This document shows, piece by piece, positions 34,443 through 45,939 of a stretch of 64,000 bases of DNA; position 1 is the first letter of the stretch; each line of letters begins with the position of its first letter. The notes under the pieces were generated by a model. It did not search any database. It had not been told where the DNA came from and worked only from the letters and a program-made list of their open reading frames with translations. The stretch is taken from assembly GCF_051020975.1 (NCBI RefSeq), contig NC_135032.1, forward strand, positions 13,144,001 to 13,208,000, in the 5' to 3' direction. Origin of the DNA: Osmia lignaria lignaria. Its lineage: Eukaryota; Arthropoda; Insecta; Hymenoptera; Megachilidae. The translations under genes were made by a program, and so were the position numbers.

Positions 34443-36354
34443 TTAAAATTTGAATAGAACATTTATCGGATAAGCTCGTCTAAAACCAGAAACCTTCTCT
34501 CGATCGATGTACATCGCGTCGATTTTTAATGCTAGGTCGTGTTCTAATGTTGTTCGCGTTCTTAATAATTTCTGATGCTGTTTCTCCAATTCTTTCAATG
34601 CTCTGTGCATTCTTTCTACTTGATGGTTTATTTCCCCAATTTCCTTCTGCAGGCTATATTTACATAGAAAACAACCTACACTGTTATTAATCATTCAAAT
34701 GTATTTGAATTTGTTACATTATGAAAACAAATGTACAGAAACAAACCTCGTGTGAGCATAATCACGGCAAAGTTCTATATCTGGACGATGCATTCTAACT
34801 TCTAATCTAGTATGTGCTACTTTTAGTATATATTGTTTATCTGCAATAGCTTTACGTGTTAATTCCAAATTTTTTTCAACATCAAAAATTTCCTGTTGTA
34901 TCTAAAACGAATAGTAAATTGTCTTGATACTTAAAAATATTAAACGTAATAGATTCTACCTTTTGTAAATGCTGTTGAAGTTTATTTTTAGCTTCAAGTA
35001 ACTCTGAACACCTATGTGACAAAGCATTGTTTGTATTGCTCCAGGCATTCCACATTTCTTGTGCAATTTTATTCATAACAAGTTCTGCATTTGCCCTTAA
35101 TTGACAAGATTTATTTCTTTCTATCTGGGATTTTTCAACTATTTGATTTGCAGCATCCATCCATGTATTTTGTTCTGACCCGCTAATACAATAAACAAGT
35201 TTCATCCTTCCATATAATTGTTTCTTTTATTTAACACCTATGTAAACTATAGAAGATTTATACCATAGATCGAATTTTTCAATTCCTGAACAATATTCCA
35301 ATCCATGACTATAGTTATTCAATTGATGACACAATGTATCTATTTCTAATGCATTTTTTTTGTTCTTTAAATCTAATTCTAATTGACATTGACATGCTCT
35401 ACAATCTCGTAGCTGCAAATAAAATTTATATTTGATAATATTAAAATTTAACGGTTTGCTTTAATTTTACCTGATTTTTGCATTTCTCTATGCAACTTTC
35501 CAACATTTTTCTATCTTCTTCTAAGATCTCTATTTCTTTAAATAAGCACTTTTCTGTGTCGTCGTGCACAAGTTCGGTATCTATATGAAAAGACATAACA
35601 ATACCGTTAGTTTATTAGAGTGATAATCATATGTATATAAATAAATTACTTTAAAATACATAGTTTTAAAATGGTGATTACCTTTCCTAGCTTCTCTATA
35701 ATAAAGGCATTCCTCTGCAATGCGCAACGGACCCTCTATATCTTGAACAGCCTTTTCTAAAATAGAACGACAATCTTGGAGTCTTTCAATTTCTTGAAAT
35801 AATCTTTCTAATTCTGATGCTATTTCATTTCTCCAAAAATTGACATCATTTATTCTTTCGCCAAGTCTTCTACCAGTATCGTACTGTCCATGTTGCACTT
35901 TCTCATCTGCATCTCTGTTACAGTAATTGTTTAATTACCTTCAAATTATAATAATTAGGTAATTTCACTAGTAATATGTAATGCTTACCTAATAATTCGT
36001 AAGGCATCATTTCTTACTCTTTCAGAAAATTGTCTACATGAATCCGCTTCGTTATAATATTTCACCTGTTTTTGAAACCAATCATTAGGTGTATAACGTG
36101 TATAAAGGGCATTTTTCCAAATATGTCCAGAACCATGTTGATACCCGGTTACCAAGTTTGGCAATTTTAACGAATTTATAGTATTTGCAGTATCCAACAT
36201 ACAATGCTGTGATGTTGATCTTCTGATCCTGCAACATTAATCAATTATGTATATAGCAATTGCTTTATTACACGACGAGCAAGTTAAAGCTGAAATTAAC
36301 TTACAAAGGTGTAACTTTAGTACTTTCGTATCCTATCTTAGGACGCCAAGGCAT
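34443..36354 (-). CDS. TEKT3: Tektin-3-like axonemal filament protein
   Basis: Coiled-coil protein polymerising along the inside of axonemal doublet microtubules; in insects expected in sperm flagella and chordotonal cilia. Nine exons keep frame: 36354-36305, 36228-35989, 35914-35682, 35580-35471, 35412-35264, 35182-34960, 34901-34747 and 34653-34443 (the last two carry the C-terminal coil), giving 456 aa from the ATG chosen. The tektin nonapeptide is RPDIELCRD at about 374-382, against the usual RPNVELCRD. LGERINDVNFWRNEIASELE, IAEECLYYREARKG and ALYTRYTPNDWFQ resemble tektin-3 more than other tektins. The frame runs on upstream of the chosen Met to an acceptor-like TTTGTAG at about 36450, and the MPWRP at my start corresponds to an internal motif in vertebrate tektin-3, so the true N-terminus may be longer. 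It is head to head with NUBP1 (246 bases). Confidence 0.9.
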
Positions 36355-36600
36355 TAAATTGTTTGTACCGGTACAATTATCAATTCGACGTAAGATAGAC
36401 GGTTCGATGCATGATATTGATACATTATCTGTACTCCATGATTGTAATTGCTACAAATTTTACATAAATGAATAGTAATGATTTATTAAAAGAAAGAAAG
36501 ATATATTTACATATACATATATTTGATTCTTTATTAAGTTTATTTCTCTATAAAACGTCACAATATATCAATTATCAATTAAGATCAGTTATAATTCAAC
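36355..36600. promoter_or_regulatory. Divergent promoter region tektin / NUBP1
   Basis: Only 246 bases lie between the tektin and NUBP1 start codons, and an upstream tektin coding exon may use part of it. The NUBP1 leader is therefore short. No named core element is evident in this AT-rich sequence. Confidence 0.45.
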
Positions 36601-36828
36601 ATGGCAGATGTACCTAATGATGCGCCTGAACGTAAGTACACGTGCAGTTAAATGTGTTATTTTATCAAGTATGAAATAAAGCATTTATAATATTATATTA
36701 CAAAAATTATGTATAGTTATAAATTTAAAGATGCAGAAAAGTGTTTGTAATTAATTGACATGTTTGATGCTTGCTCTTCAAACATTAGGTTGGTTACGTC
36801 TTTAGTTTCTATATATCATATTAAAAAA

Positions 36829-36873
<45 letters not shown>

Positions 36874-38545
36874 CATAAATATAATGCATCTAAAAGATAA
36901 GCTGTACAGTCCTGTTTTAAAGGGGTGAAAAAAAAGAAGAATAAAAAAAAATAATAACATTGTATTTTAGATTGTCCTGGTACTACAAGCAAAGATGCAG
37001 GAAAAGCATCAATGTGTGCTGGTTGTCCAAATCAAACAATATGTGCATCTGATGCCTTAAAACAATCAGATCCTGGTATAGCTCTTGTAAAAGAAAGACT
37101 TTTAACAGTGAAAAACAAAATATTAATATTGTCTGGTAAAGGAGGAGTTGGCAAAAGCACTATTACATCTCTGCTATCCAGATGTTTAGCAGCAAACAAT
37201 CCTGACATAAATGTATGTATCTACTTTTGCATAAAAGATTTCATAATTTGTATTAAAAACAGCTTACCCTTTTTCCATTGCCAAGAACATCCATATTGTT
37301 TTCTATGTACATATCAACAAAGTATCTCCTATTAACCAGTTATAGTTCACAATATAGCTTTTGAAAAGGAAGTATCTATGTATATGCTTACCAACCTATA
37401 TGATTTGTGTCACTCTGTACCAGTTTCTTATTGATTCTTTTAATCCTTCGTCATTTTACAATGATAATCTCAAATAAAAAAAATACCTTCTAACGTGTAA
37501 AACTTTATATTTTGTTAATTTGCATAAATTGAAATTAATTGATTTAATAGGTTGCAGTACTGGATATTGATATTTGTGGACCATCCCAACCAAGAGTGTT
37601 AGGTGCAATAGGAGAACAGGTTCATCAAAGTGGATCAGGATGGTCTCCAGTAGTAAGCTTTTTGCATAAGTATTAGGTAATTTATATTACCGATATGATA
37701 TCTAAGTAAACTTTATTCATTCTTTTAGTACATCGAGGATAATTTGTCCCTAATGTCTATTGGGTTTTTACTTGCTAGTCCAGAAGATGCTGTAATATGG
37801 AGAGGACCCAAAAAAAATGGTACCTTAGTATACATAACACACACATACACACACACACATAAATTATTACACTTTTTATTATTTTTAGGAATGATTAGAC
37901 AATTTCTGTCAGAGGTTGACTGGGGCACATTGGATTACCTCATTTTAGATACACCTCCTGGAACATCAGATGAACATTTATCAGCAACATCTTATCTCAA
38001 AGATGCTGGTATTACAGGAGCAATAGTAGTAACGACCCCGCAACAAGTTGCTCTATTGGATGTAAGAAAAGAAATTGATTTTTGCAGAAAGGTGAATGTG
38101 CCAATTTTAGGAGTTATTGAAAATATGAGTATTTTTATTTGCCCTAAATGTAAAGTAAGTATAAAAAAATGACATTAAATTAATTAAATCAAGTTATTGG
38201 TTGTCATTTACATAAATATATTTTTAAATAGGATTCTGTTGAGATATTTCCTGCATCGACAGGCGGAGGCCATGCAATGGCAAAAGAGTTAAATGTGGAA
38301 TTTTTAGGTTCTCTTCCCTTAGATCCACTTTTAGCTAGATGTTGTGACGAGGGCAAAAATTTCTTAATAGAAGTTCCAGATTCTCCAACTGTATTCACAT
38401 TGCAAGAAATTGTTCAAAGTAAGTTTTTCTTTTACAAATTTTATACATTTGTATGTCGCCGCATTAAACAGTGTAATTTTTTATTTCAGAAATTGTAAGA
38501 AAATGCGAAAAAATGAAGGAAAAATGTAACGTTAATACAACGTAG
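36601..38545 (+). CDS. NUBP1: Cytosolic Fe-S cluster assembly factor NUBP1
   Basis: P-loop NTPase of the MRP/NBP35 family; with NUBP2 it forms the scaffold that assembles 4Fe-4S clusters for cytosolic and nuclear proteins. Seven exons keep frame: 36601-36631, 36971-37212, 37551-37652, 37729-37819, 37889-38154, 38232-38418 and 38490-38545, giving 324 aa (human about 320). The N-terminal cluster ligands are present as Cys 12, 26, 29 and 35 (CX13CX2CX5C), the feature separating NUBP1 from NUBP2. The deviant Walker A is SGKGGVGKST at 65-74. LDIDICGPSQPRVLG, YLILDTPPGTSDEHLS and the bridging-cluster motif ICPKCK follow in order. A (TA)n tract of about 38 bases lies in intron 1. Confidence 0.97.
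36830..36867. repeat. (TA)n microsatellite in NUBP1 intron 1
   Basis: About 19 TA units, flanked by further AT-rich sequence. Confidence 0.95.
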
Positions 38546-39195
38546 AAATAATGCAACTTTTGTATCATAAATAATGTACATTAGAATTGTGTATAAAATG
38601 TTTAAAAATTATTTTTCTTTAGAAAGTATTAATGTATATTTTATAAGTTTAATAAACAATACTTTGCTTTACTTCTGCATTACGTTTCCACTAAACTCAA
38701 CCTCTTTACACCCTGCTTTTTCCAGGAATTGACGTCAGTTTTTTATATTCTCAATGTATACAATGTGTGTAATTTTAGAATTCGATCAGAAATTCAACCC
38801 CTGTGCCATCTATTTAAAAACGCTGGAAACTACTAATACCAACGGTGCTCTGTAGTACATGCAGACTTAACCTCACATGGGGGTGTCTGCGACCCTTAAA
38901 ATCACAACTCTTTGCATAGCATGGAACGTATGAAGAATAAACAGACGTGTAGCAACAGATTTTCTGATTTATGTTTAAAATATTCTCGTAAAACAAATAC
39001 AACTTAACGAAGCTATTATACAGGAAAATTTGAATATCTATTCAAAAATTTAAATATATACGTGTGATTTTAACAAATAAAAAGTCATCAATAATAATTG
39101 TATAGAATAAGATGAGGTTATGCTGAGCTGTCAGAATAAATTCTATTTAGTCAGCATTGTGAATTAATACTTCAGGCTTTTAATCAAAGCATATA
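38546..39195. other. Spacer between NUBP1 and MTMR9 with a decayed repeat
   Basis: It contains an AATAAA-like signal at about 38651 for NUBP1, a decayed repeat (38780-38929) and the MTMR9 leader. No exon is supportable. Confidence 0.6.
38780..38929 (+). mobile_element. Decayed relative of the 12.8-13.3 kb repeat
   Basis: GAATTCGATC, then GTGCCATCTAT, AAAAACG and GAAACTACT (38779-38832) follow the order of the left end of the inverted-repeat element at 12770. Then 38876-38929 (CATGGGGGTGTCTG, CTTAAAATCACAACTCTT, AGCATGG) parallels 13258-13320. The two modules keep the same order in both places but are about 40 bases apart here and more than 300 there. Confidence 0.5.
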
Positions 39196-41483
39196 ATGGA
39201 ACTTGGTGATTTAATATTAATTCCAAACCTTGACAATGTTGCATTGATAGATAAAAGTGATGGAAATAATAAAAGCATAGATGGAACATTATGTATTAGT
39301 AGCCACCATCTTCTTTGGTCTTCACGACAAGACAATGGTCAAGAGCTTTGGGTAAAGTTAATGAAGAAAAAATTATTTCAGTACTAAGTATTATGATTTG
39401 AGACAATACTTTACCTAAGCAAATAACATTATTTCAATATTTTTTAGTTGTTGTATCGAAACATTGATCTTATAGAGAAAAAATTGAATACTCAAAGCCC
39501 AGGTGGTAGCATTATATTAAAATGTAAAGATTTTCGTATCCTTCAATTGGATATTAATTCAGTGGATGATCTAATGAATGTTGCACTCTCCATAGAAAAA
39601 TTAACATCCCAAGGTATAATATATAATGTTACTTTACACGTGAAACACATTGATATACTTCTTTCATTAATTCCTACTTTTTTTTTTTTTTTTTACTACA
39701 GAGCAAACCTTGCAGTATCCCTTTTTTAATAGACCACAGATAACTAATAACGCTATGATACAAGTAGAAGATGGATGGACTGCATTTACTCCTGTATCAG
39801 AATGGTCTAGATTATTGACTGCCCATGGGGACGAATGGCGCATCAGTTACTTAAATAAAGATTACAAAGTTTGCAATTCTTATCCATCTGCTGTTATAGT
39901 ACCGCGACATATAGAGGATAAAATTATAATATCTTCTGCTAATTTTAGAGATGGAGGAAGATTTCCTGTTTTATGTTACAGACACGAAGGAGGGGTATGA
40001 AATAATATTGTATAAAATAATAAACCAACAGATCACACATATATGTATGTATATAGTTGATATCTAATAAAAGAGTTGATAAATGTTCCAGAGCATTTTA
40101 TTAAGAAGCAGTCAACCGATGTGTGGTACTAGTGGTAAAAGATGTAAAGAAGATGAAAGATTATTAAATGCAGTGTTAGGTCCAGGTAGACGTGGGTAAA
40201 TAATCTTAAGAATTATCTTAACTATTTTTTATAAATTTCAAATTTAATCAGTATTACTAATGCAAAACATTTTAAATAGTTATATAATAGATACAAGATC
40301 TGTTAGCCAAGCTCAAAGTTCTAGAGCTAAAGGTGGTGGTGCAGAAATTGATGCGGCTTATCCACAATGGCGAAAAGTACACAAAGCAATTCCGCGACCA
40401 CACGATTTAGCAGATAGTTTTTTCAAATTGATAGAGACCTGTAATGATGTAACATGTTCTACCTCTCAGTGGATCTCGAGACTCGATAATGGTGGATGGT
40501 TATTTGCCGTACAGACCGCCTTAAATGCCGCTTGTGTAACTGCCCAATGTCTTCATCAAGAAGTTGCAGCTGTATTAGTTCACGGTATGTAAACTGTAAA
40601 ACGTGTCGACAATTATATAGTTCGTTAGTGTACAAGATTAAAAAATAATATTTCATTATATTTCGGACAGGAAGCGCTGGTAGAGATTCTACTTTGGTGG
40701 TAACTAGTTTAGCACAAGCGATATTAAATCCTGATTGTAGAACAGTACGTGGTCTACAGGCTTTGATCGAACGTGAATGGATACAAGCAGGCCATCAATT
40801 TTTCAGTCGTACCCGTCATGGACCATATCATTCATCGAATTCACAAAATTCAACTCACGCTCCGACTTTTCTTCTCTTTCTAGATTGCCTTTACCAACTT
40901 AATTATCAATTTCAGTTTAGTTTTGAATATACAGTAGAGTTATTAATCGAACTGTATAATCATGCATACTGTTCTAATTACGGAACATTTTTAGGTATAC
41001 ATAATATAATAATGTCTTTACTTTTTAAATGAATATGTAATTTCTTTTCAGTAAATGAAATATATGTAAACATTGATTTTAGGGGATTCAGAGGCAGAAA
41101 GAGTAAATCTTCGATTATCTGAACAAACGTGTAGTTTATGGTCGTATTTGAATCAACCAGAAGTGTTAGAAAAATGGTTAAATCCTTTATATGAACCAAA
41201 TCCAGGAGTTATTTGGCCGAGTGTTGCACCTGTCAGTATTCAGTTATGGAAAGAACTTTATCTTGCACATACAAGTATTGCTCCATGGAAAGGTTTATTG
41301 TCGTGTATAAAACAAATCAAACAAAATTATACGGCAGTACGAAAAGTTGCGAATCAATTACAACTTCAAATCAAACGAGCGATAGAAGAAATGCGTTCAG
41401 ATCCTGATACATGTTACGAAGAAGAAAATCAAGACGAACATACTTGCTTAGCACAATTAAGCTTAGATTCCCAAAGCACTTGA
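39196..41483 (+). CDS. MTMR9: Myotubularin-related protein 9 (pseudophosphatase)
   Basis: Catalytically dead myotubularin that in vertebrates pairs with active MTMR6/7/8 and stimulates their PI3P/PI(3,5)P2 phosphatase activity on endosomes. Seven exons keep frame: 39196-39351, 39448-39613, 39702-39994, 40092-40195, 40280-40584, 40671-40994 and 41083-41483, giving 582 aa (human about 549). An N-terminal PH-GRAM domain (MELGDLILIPNLDNVAL) is followed by the phosphatase-like domain with AIPRPHDLADSFFKLIE and WLFAVQTALNAACV. At residues 341-347 the loop reads HGSAGRD where active myotubularins have HCSDGWDR: the nucleophilic Cys is Gly, so no phosphatase chemistry is expected. RTVRGLQALIEREWIQAGHQ is a strong MTMR9 signature. 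The C-terminus carries a coiled-coil-like stretch (about 540-565), the dimerisation region in the family. Confidence 0.95.
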
Positions 41484-44413
41484 TTATTTTATATGATCAG
41501 TTTGCTTTTAATTACAATATAAAAATGAGATATAACAAAAAAATTCACGTTTATGAAAATTAATGACGATCTTGAAAGCTCCTATTTATATTGTATCATT
41601 GTTAAGTTTATTATGCTAATTTTTGTAAGAATATAATGATGTAAATACGAATATTAATAATACATATATATATATATATATATGCATATACATTATTTAT
41701 AATGACGTTAGTGAAGCAACCTATAATTTATATGGTAAATAATAAAAAAAAGAACGGGGTAACTTTTATCTATGTTTATATAGGTATTTACATATCTTTT
41801 AACGTATAAAACAATTAACTCTTTCATTTATATGTAATACTATGAAAAAATTTAATAAAACAAAAAAATGAAATTAATTTTAGTAACATACAATTTTTTA
41901 TTATTTTTTTTGTTATTCCTACTTTTAACAAATATATCCTAATGTATTATAAAAAATATAAGTTCAAACTTGAAATAATAAAATGGTAACCATATTATTA
42001 AATGAATTACAAAATTATTCGTGTAATTTTTTATTGTTATTGAAGGAAAACAAGAATAAAGGAGAGGTTAAGGGCTGAATTATTAGTATCTATGAAAAAG
42101 GAAGTTTGGAGGGGAAACAAGGCAGGTGTTCGTACACAAAGAAAGTGAAAAGACTCCTATAGTCAACAGCAGTCAACAGGCTTGAAACTCGAAATTCTTT
42201 TATATGTTTCTTAACCTTGTAAAAAATTTGTATGTACGAAAATAACTTTAAAATAAGAAAAATACTAATAAAAAGTATCAAACCATTTTAACATAAAACA
42301 ACATGACATTAAAGTTTGATTTGCGCATTGATTTATGTAGTACATACGTATGTATGTACTTATATACATATGTAACGTATATATGTACATGCAATGGTAC
42401 AAAAAAGACATCTATTTGTATTATGATCATAGATTTTGTAATTTTTTCTTTAGTTCCTCTTATTTTTATTTACCTTGTTAATTCTAATACAGCACTTACG
42501 ATATTTCTTGGTGAAATTTTTAACACCTATATTTCTTTAAACCCCACAAACAGGTTCAGCCTTGAAGATTGTCTCTGAAGCTCGATTTCCTTGGATGAGT
42601 ATGGATCTAGTCACGAATAAAATTAAAAAACGTGGACTGAATTCAAACCCATCCAGGGCCACCGAACAAGTCCGCTTTTAATCCTTTGATTAGTGATGTT
42701 ATATCTAACAAAATATAAATTATGGCAAGAAAAGTTTTCCAACGAAAGTTCGATGGAACAAGAAATGCACGAACTTAACTAACGATGGAATCACAAGACA
42801 GAATGTGATGGAATGATACGTTTGAAAATGGAATTGCAGAAGTTGCGAGTAGGGGAAGCGGAATAAGAGGACCGGATTGGTGAAACTCCCTCCTCTTGCT
42901 ATAAGAATAAGGCCCTTAAGAGGGGAAGATATCTTTGATTCATTAAAGAATTTTAAATTCTAAAAGAATAGTTTTTTACTTCCATAATACTTGCTACTAC
43001 TATAAAATTTCAGTTCCTTGTGAATACACGAGTATGTTACATGTGGTGTATGTACATACATAAAAATGTATAAAATCGAGAAACTAATAAGGAATTGCAT
43101 CTTTTGTCACCTAATTTCTATCTATATATATATACGTATATTTTTACAAACAATAAAGATTTAAACATATATATACATTTCTTAAAAAGTAACATATTTT
43201 GACACAATTAATCCGAAGAAGAAAAAATAAAATTATATGAAAAGTATTATTTACAAAATGTTTTCAATTATATGTGTATTTTGTGCTTATAACGTCGCAT
43301 TCGCTTGTAACTAAATAAAGGTTACCGTATACCTTTTTAATTAAAATAATTTATGAATTGTAACATCATTGTAAAAGAAAATGTTACAACATTACATTGA
43401 ACCACATTGAAAGAACTGTTTTGTTGATCCGTCAGAAATCATCAAAAAAAGAAAGAAGAGCATCATGTTTGCCACTATTAAGTTACTAAAATACCTATGA
43501 TATATGTAATAAAAATCCCTAGTTTTAATTTGATAAGATGATTTTATATTTATCAATTTTTTAACGTATACGTATAGAATAATTGATAATTGATAGGGTT
43601 GATTTATTCATTAACGTTTTGTTAATGTTTATCCATTTCTTTTCGCCATATTTGTTCAGCTAAGAACTATACAATATATAAATCCTGTTTTTGAAATCTG
43701 AACGAAATGTTCCTACAAAATGAAATATAGTAAATAGAACATTTATTTATCCAATAACTATTTACCTGCACTGTTCAGTGCTTACACTGGGCGCTACAAA
43801 CTTCTATAGCCTATAGTCTATAGCAATAGAAAAGGTGCTGTTGTAGTTGTAACATGTTTTTTTTCAAGGAACATCAATGAAACAGAAGTATTTTAAAAAT
43901 GCCATATGTGCATATTTAAATAAATTGGTAATGATTTTACAGTGTTGTATTTCTATAAAGGTATGCATACATTTAGTACTATATTTGTAGGCAATACTGA
44001 TTACTGTCAATTTTAAAAGTAAGAAATTTTATTGTTTCTTGTAATATAAAGTGCTTTCTTGTTTCTTAATATTTTAATTAGCACAGAGTACTATTTGTTT
44101 AGTTACTGTTGTTACTATTGCATTTATAATGCAGTTGCTATAAAATCAAGTAACTTTTTGAATTTGCTAAAAGACGATAGATTTTCATCCACTGTGAAAT
44201 ATCATGAAAAATTTATTTTAGAAAAATAGTCACATTTTATAAGTAGTGTTATTTAATTTGTACGAAGCTAAAACAATGGAAGGTAACTATAATATGATAT
44301 CCTAAATACAAGATACATTTGAAAAATTATTAGATTCATAAATACTTTCAATATGTATAGATTGTTGGAATACATCTTGTTGAAAAAACAAATATTTTTT
44401 CAGAGGCATAAAC
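41484..44413. other. Long AT-rich spacer and SAP130 leader
   Basis: No exon is supportable on either strand over 2.9 kb. It includes the MTMR9 3' UTR, a (TA) run at about 41666-41684, and a less AT-rich patch at about 42555-42920 of unknown nature. The right end holds a probable untranslated leader of SAP130: an ATGGAAG/GTAACT donor at 44283 and an acceptor at 44402 (TTTTTCAG) just before the start at 44414. Confidence 0.5.
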
Positions 44414-45878
44414 ATGAACAAAACATTAAGTTCAATAGATAGTGGAGGTGATAAACATCTGTCAGAAACAACAGTACAAAGCATAGTGCAAAATTTGACT
44501 ACCATGCAAAATATGCAGAATGCACAAAGTGTTGTTCATAGTAACATACAGAGTATTCAATCAACTCAGACCATAGTAGGTTCAGTTGGAACATCTACCA
44601 ATCTTGTAGGCAAATCAATGTCAATGGATACAAATCCAAAGTTGCCTTTAATGAAACCTGTAGTTCCTTCTGGTACTACGTCAACCTCTGAAACTAATAA
44701 AATAACCACAACGGTAAAAAATATTGTTTATTGTTATTTAAAAATTTGTCATGCATGTATTGCTATTATTAATTAGAAAAGATTGTATAGTGAATGAACT
44801 GATTTTTTATAGATTTGTTCTGTGGGATCTACAGTAAGAATAATATCTCCAGGTATGTTGAGTACAGTGGAACGTCAAAATCAACCACAGGCTCAGCAAT
44901 TGTTACAACAGACGCAGCAAGTAACAGGCATACCAGCAACCTATCATGTACCTAGAGGACCGGCAGCAGTTGCTAATATTTCAGCTCCTAGGTCAACTGT
45001 AGCTACTCCTATTGTTAGAGCAAATACAGGACAAACAGTACCTACCACAAGAGCAGGGTAAATATGTTTATTCAGTAACGAAAAATGACAATAAAAATCC
45101 ATGCATTTTTCACATTTTCTAGAATAAGTACAACTATTTCAAGTTCTCAGTGGCAACCTAAGACATCAGTTGTATATGCACAACCACAAAGACATCCAGC
45201 ACCTCCGGTTAGTCGAGTTTCAAGACCACCGTCTACCGTATATACGAGTCAGCAGCCTCGTCTAATTACACCAGCAGGACAAGGAAGGTCTGTTCAAGCC
45301 ACAATGGTCTCTGGAGTTCCTGGTACTCCGTCCAGATTAATAGCGCCTGTTCTTCAGGCAAACAATAGTATTACACGATTGCCAGTATCACAAAGTAGAC
45401 CAACTACACCTCAAGTGGCAAACATATCACAGACTGCACAACCTGGTAGATCTTCAACTCAAACTATTCAAGTAAATTGGCATTACTTGTTTTTTAATTA
45501 ATCGATGAAATAATTGAGTTTTATTTGTACGATTATTAGAACTATTGCGTATTTAATTTGCAGCCAAATCAATCAAACAGACCTAGTACCGGTATTGTGA
45601 ATCGTATAGCTGTATCCGCACCTGTAGTTGGTACTGCAAATAGAATATCTGGTACAGCTTCGGTAACTGTTCAGCCAACAGTGGGAAGGCAATTATCAAT
45701 TAACACTGTGGCTACTCCATCGAGCAGTACTGTTAGTCGAATTGTCATCCCATCTCAGCAAGTTGGTATAAATAAAAATACTTTGTTATATCAACACATA
45801 GCAAATGCTTTCATAGTATTTTCGATTAATTGGATTAAATAAAATTCCTTGTACACGTTAGGTTCAACAACAGCAGCA

Positions 45879-45939
<61 letters not shown>

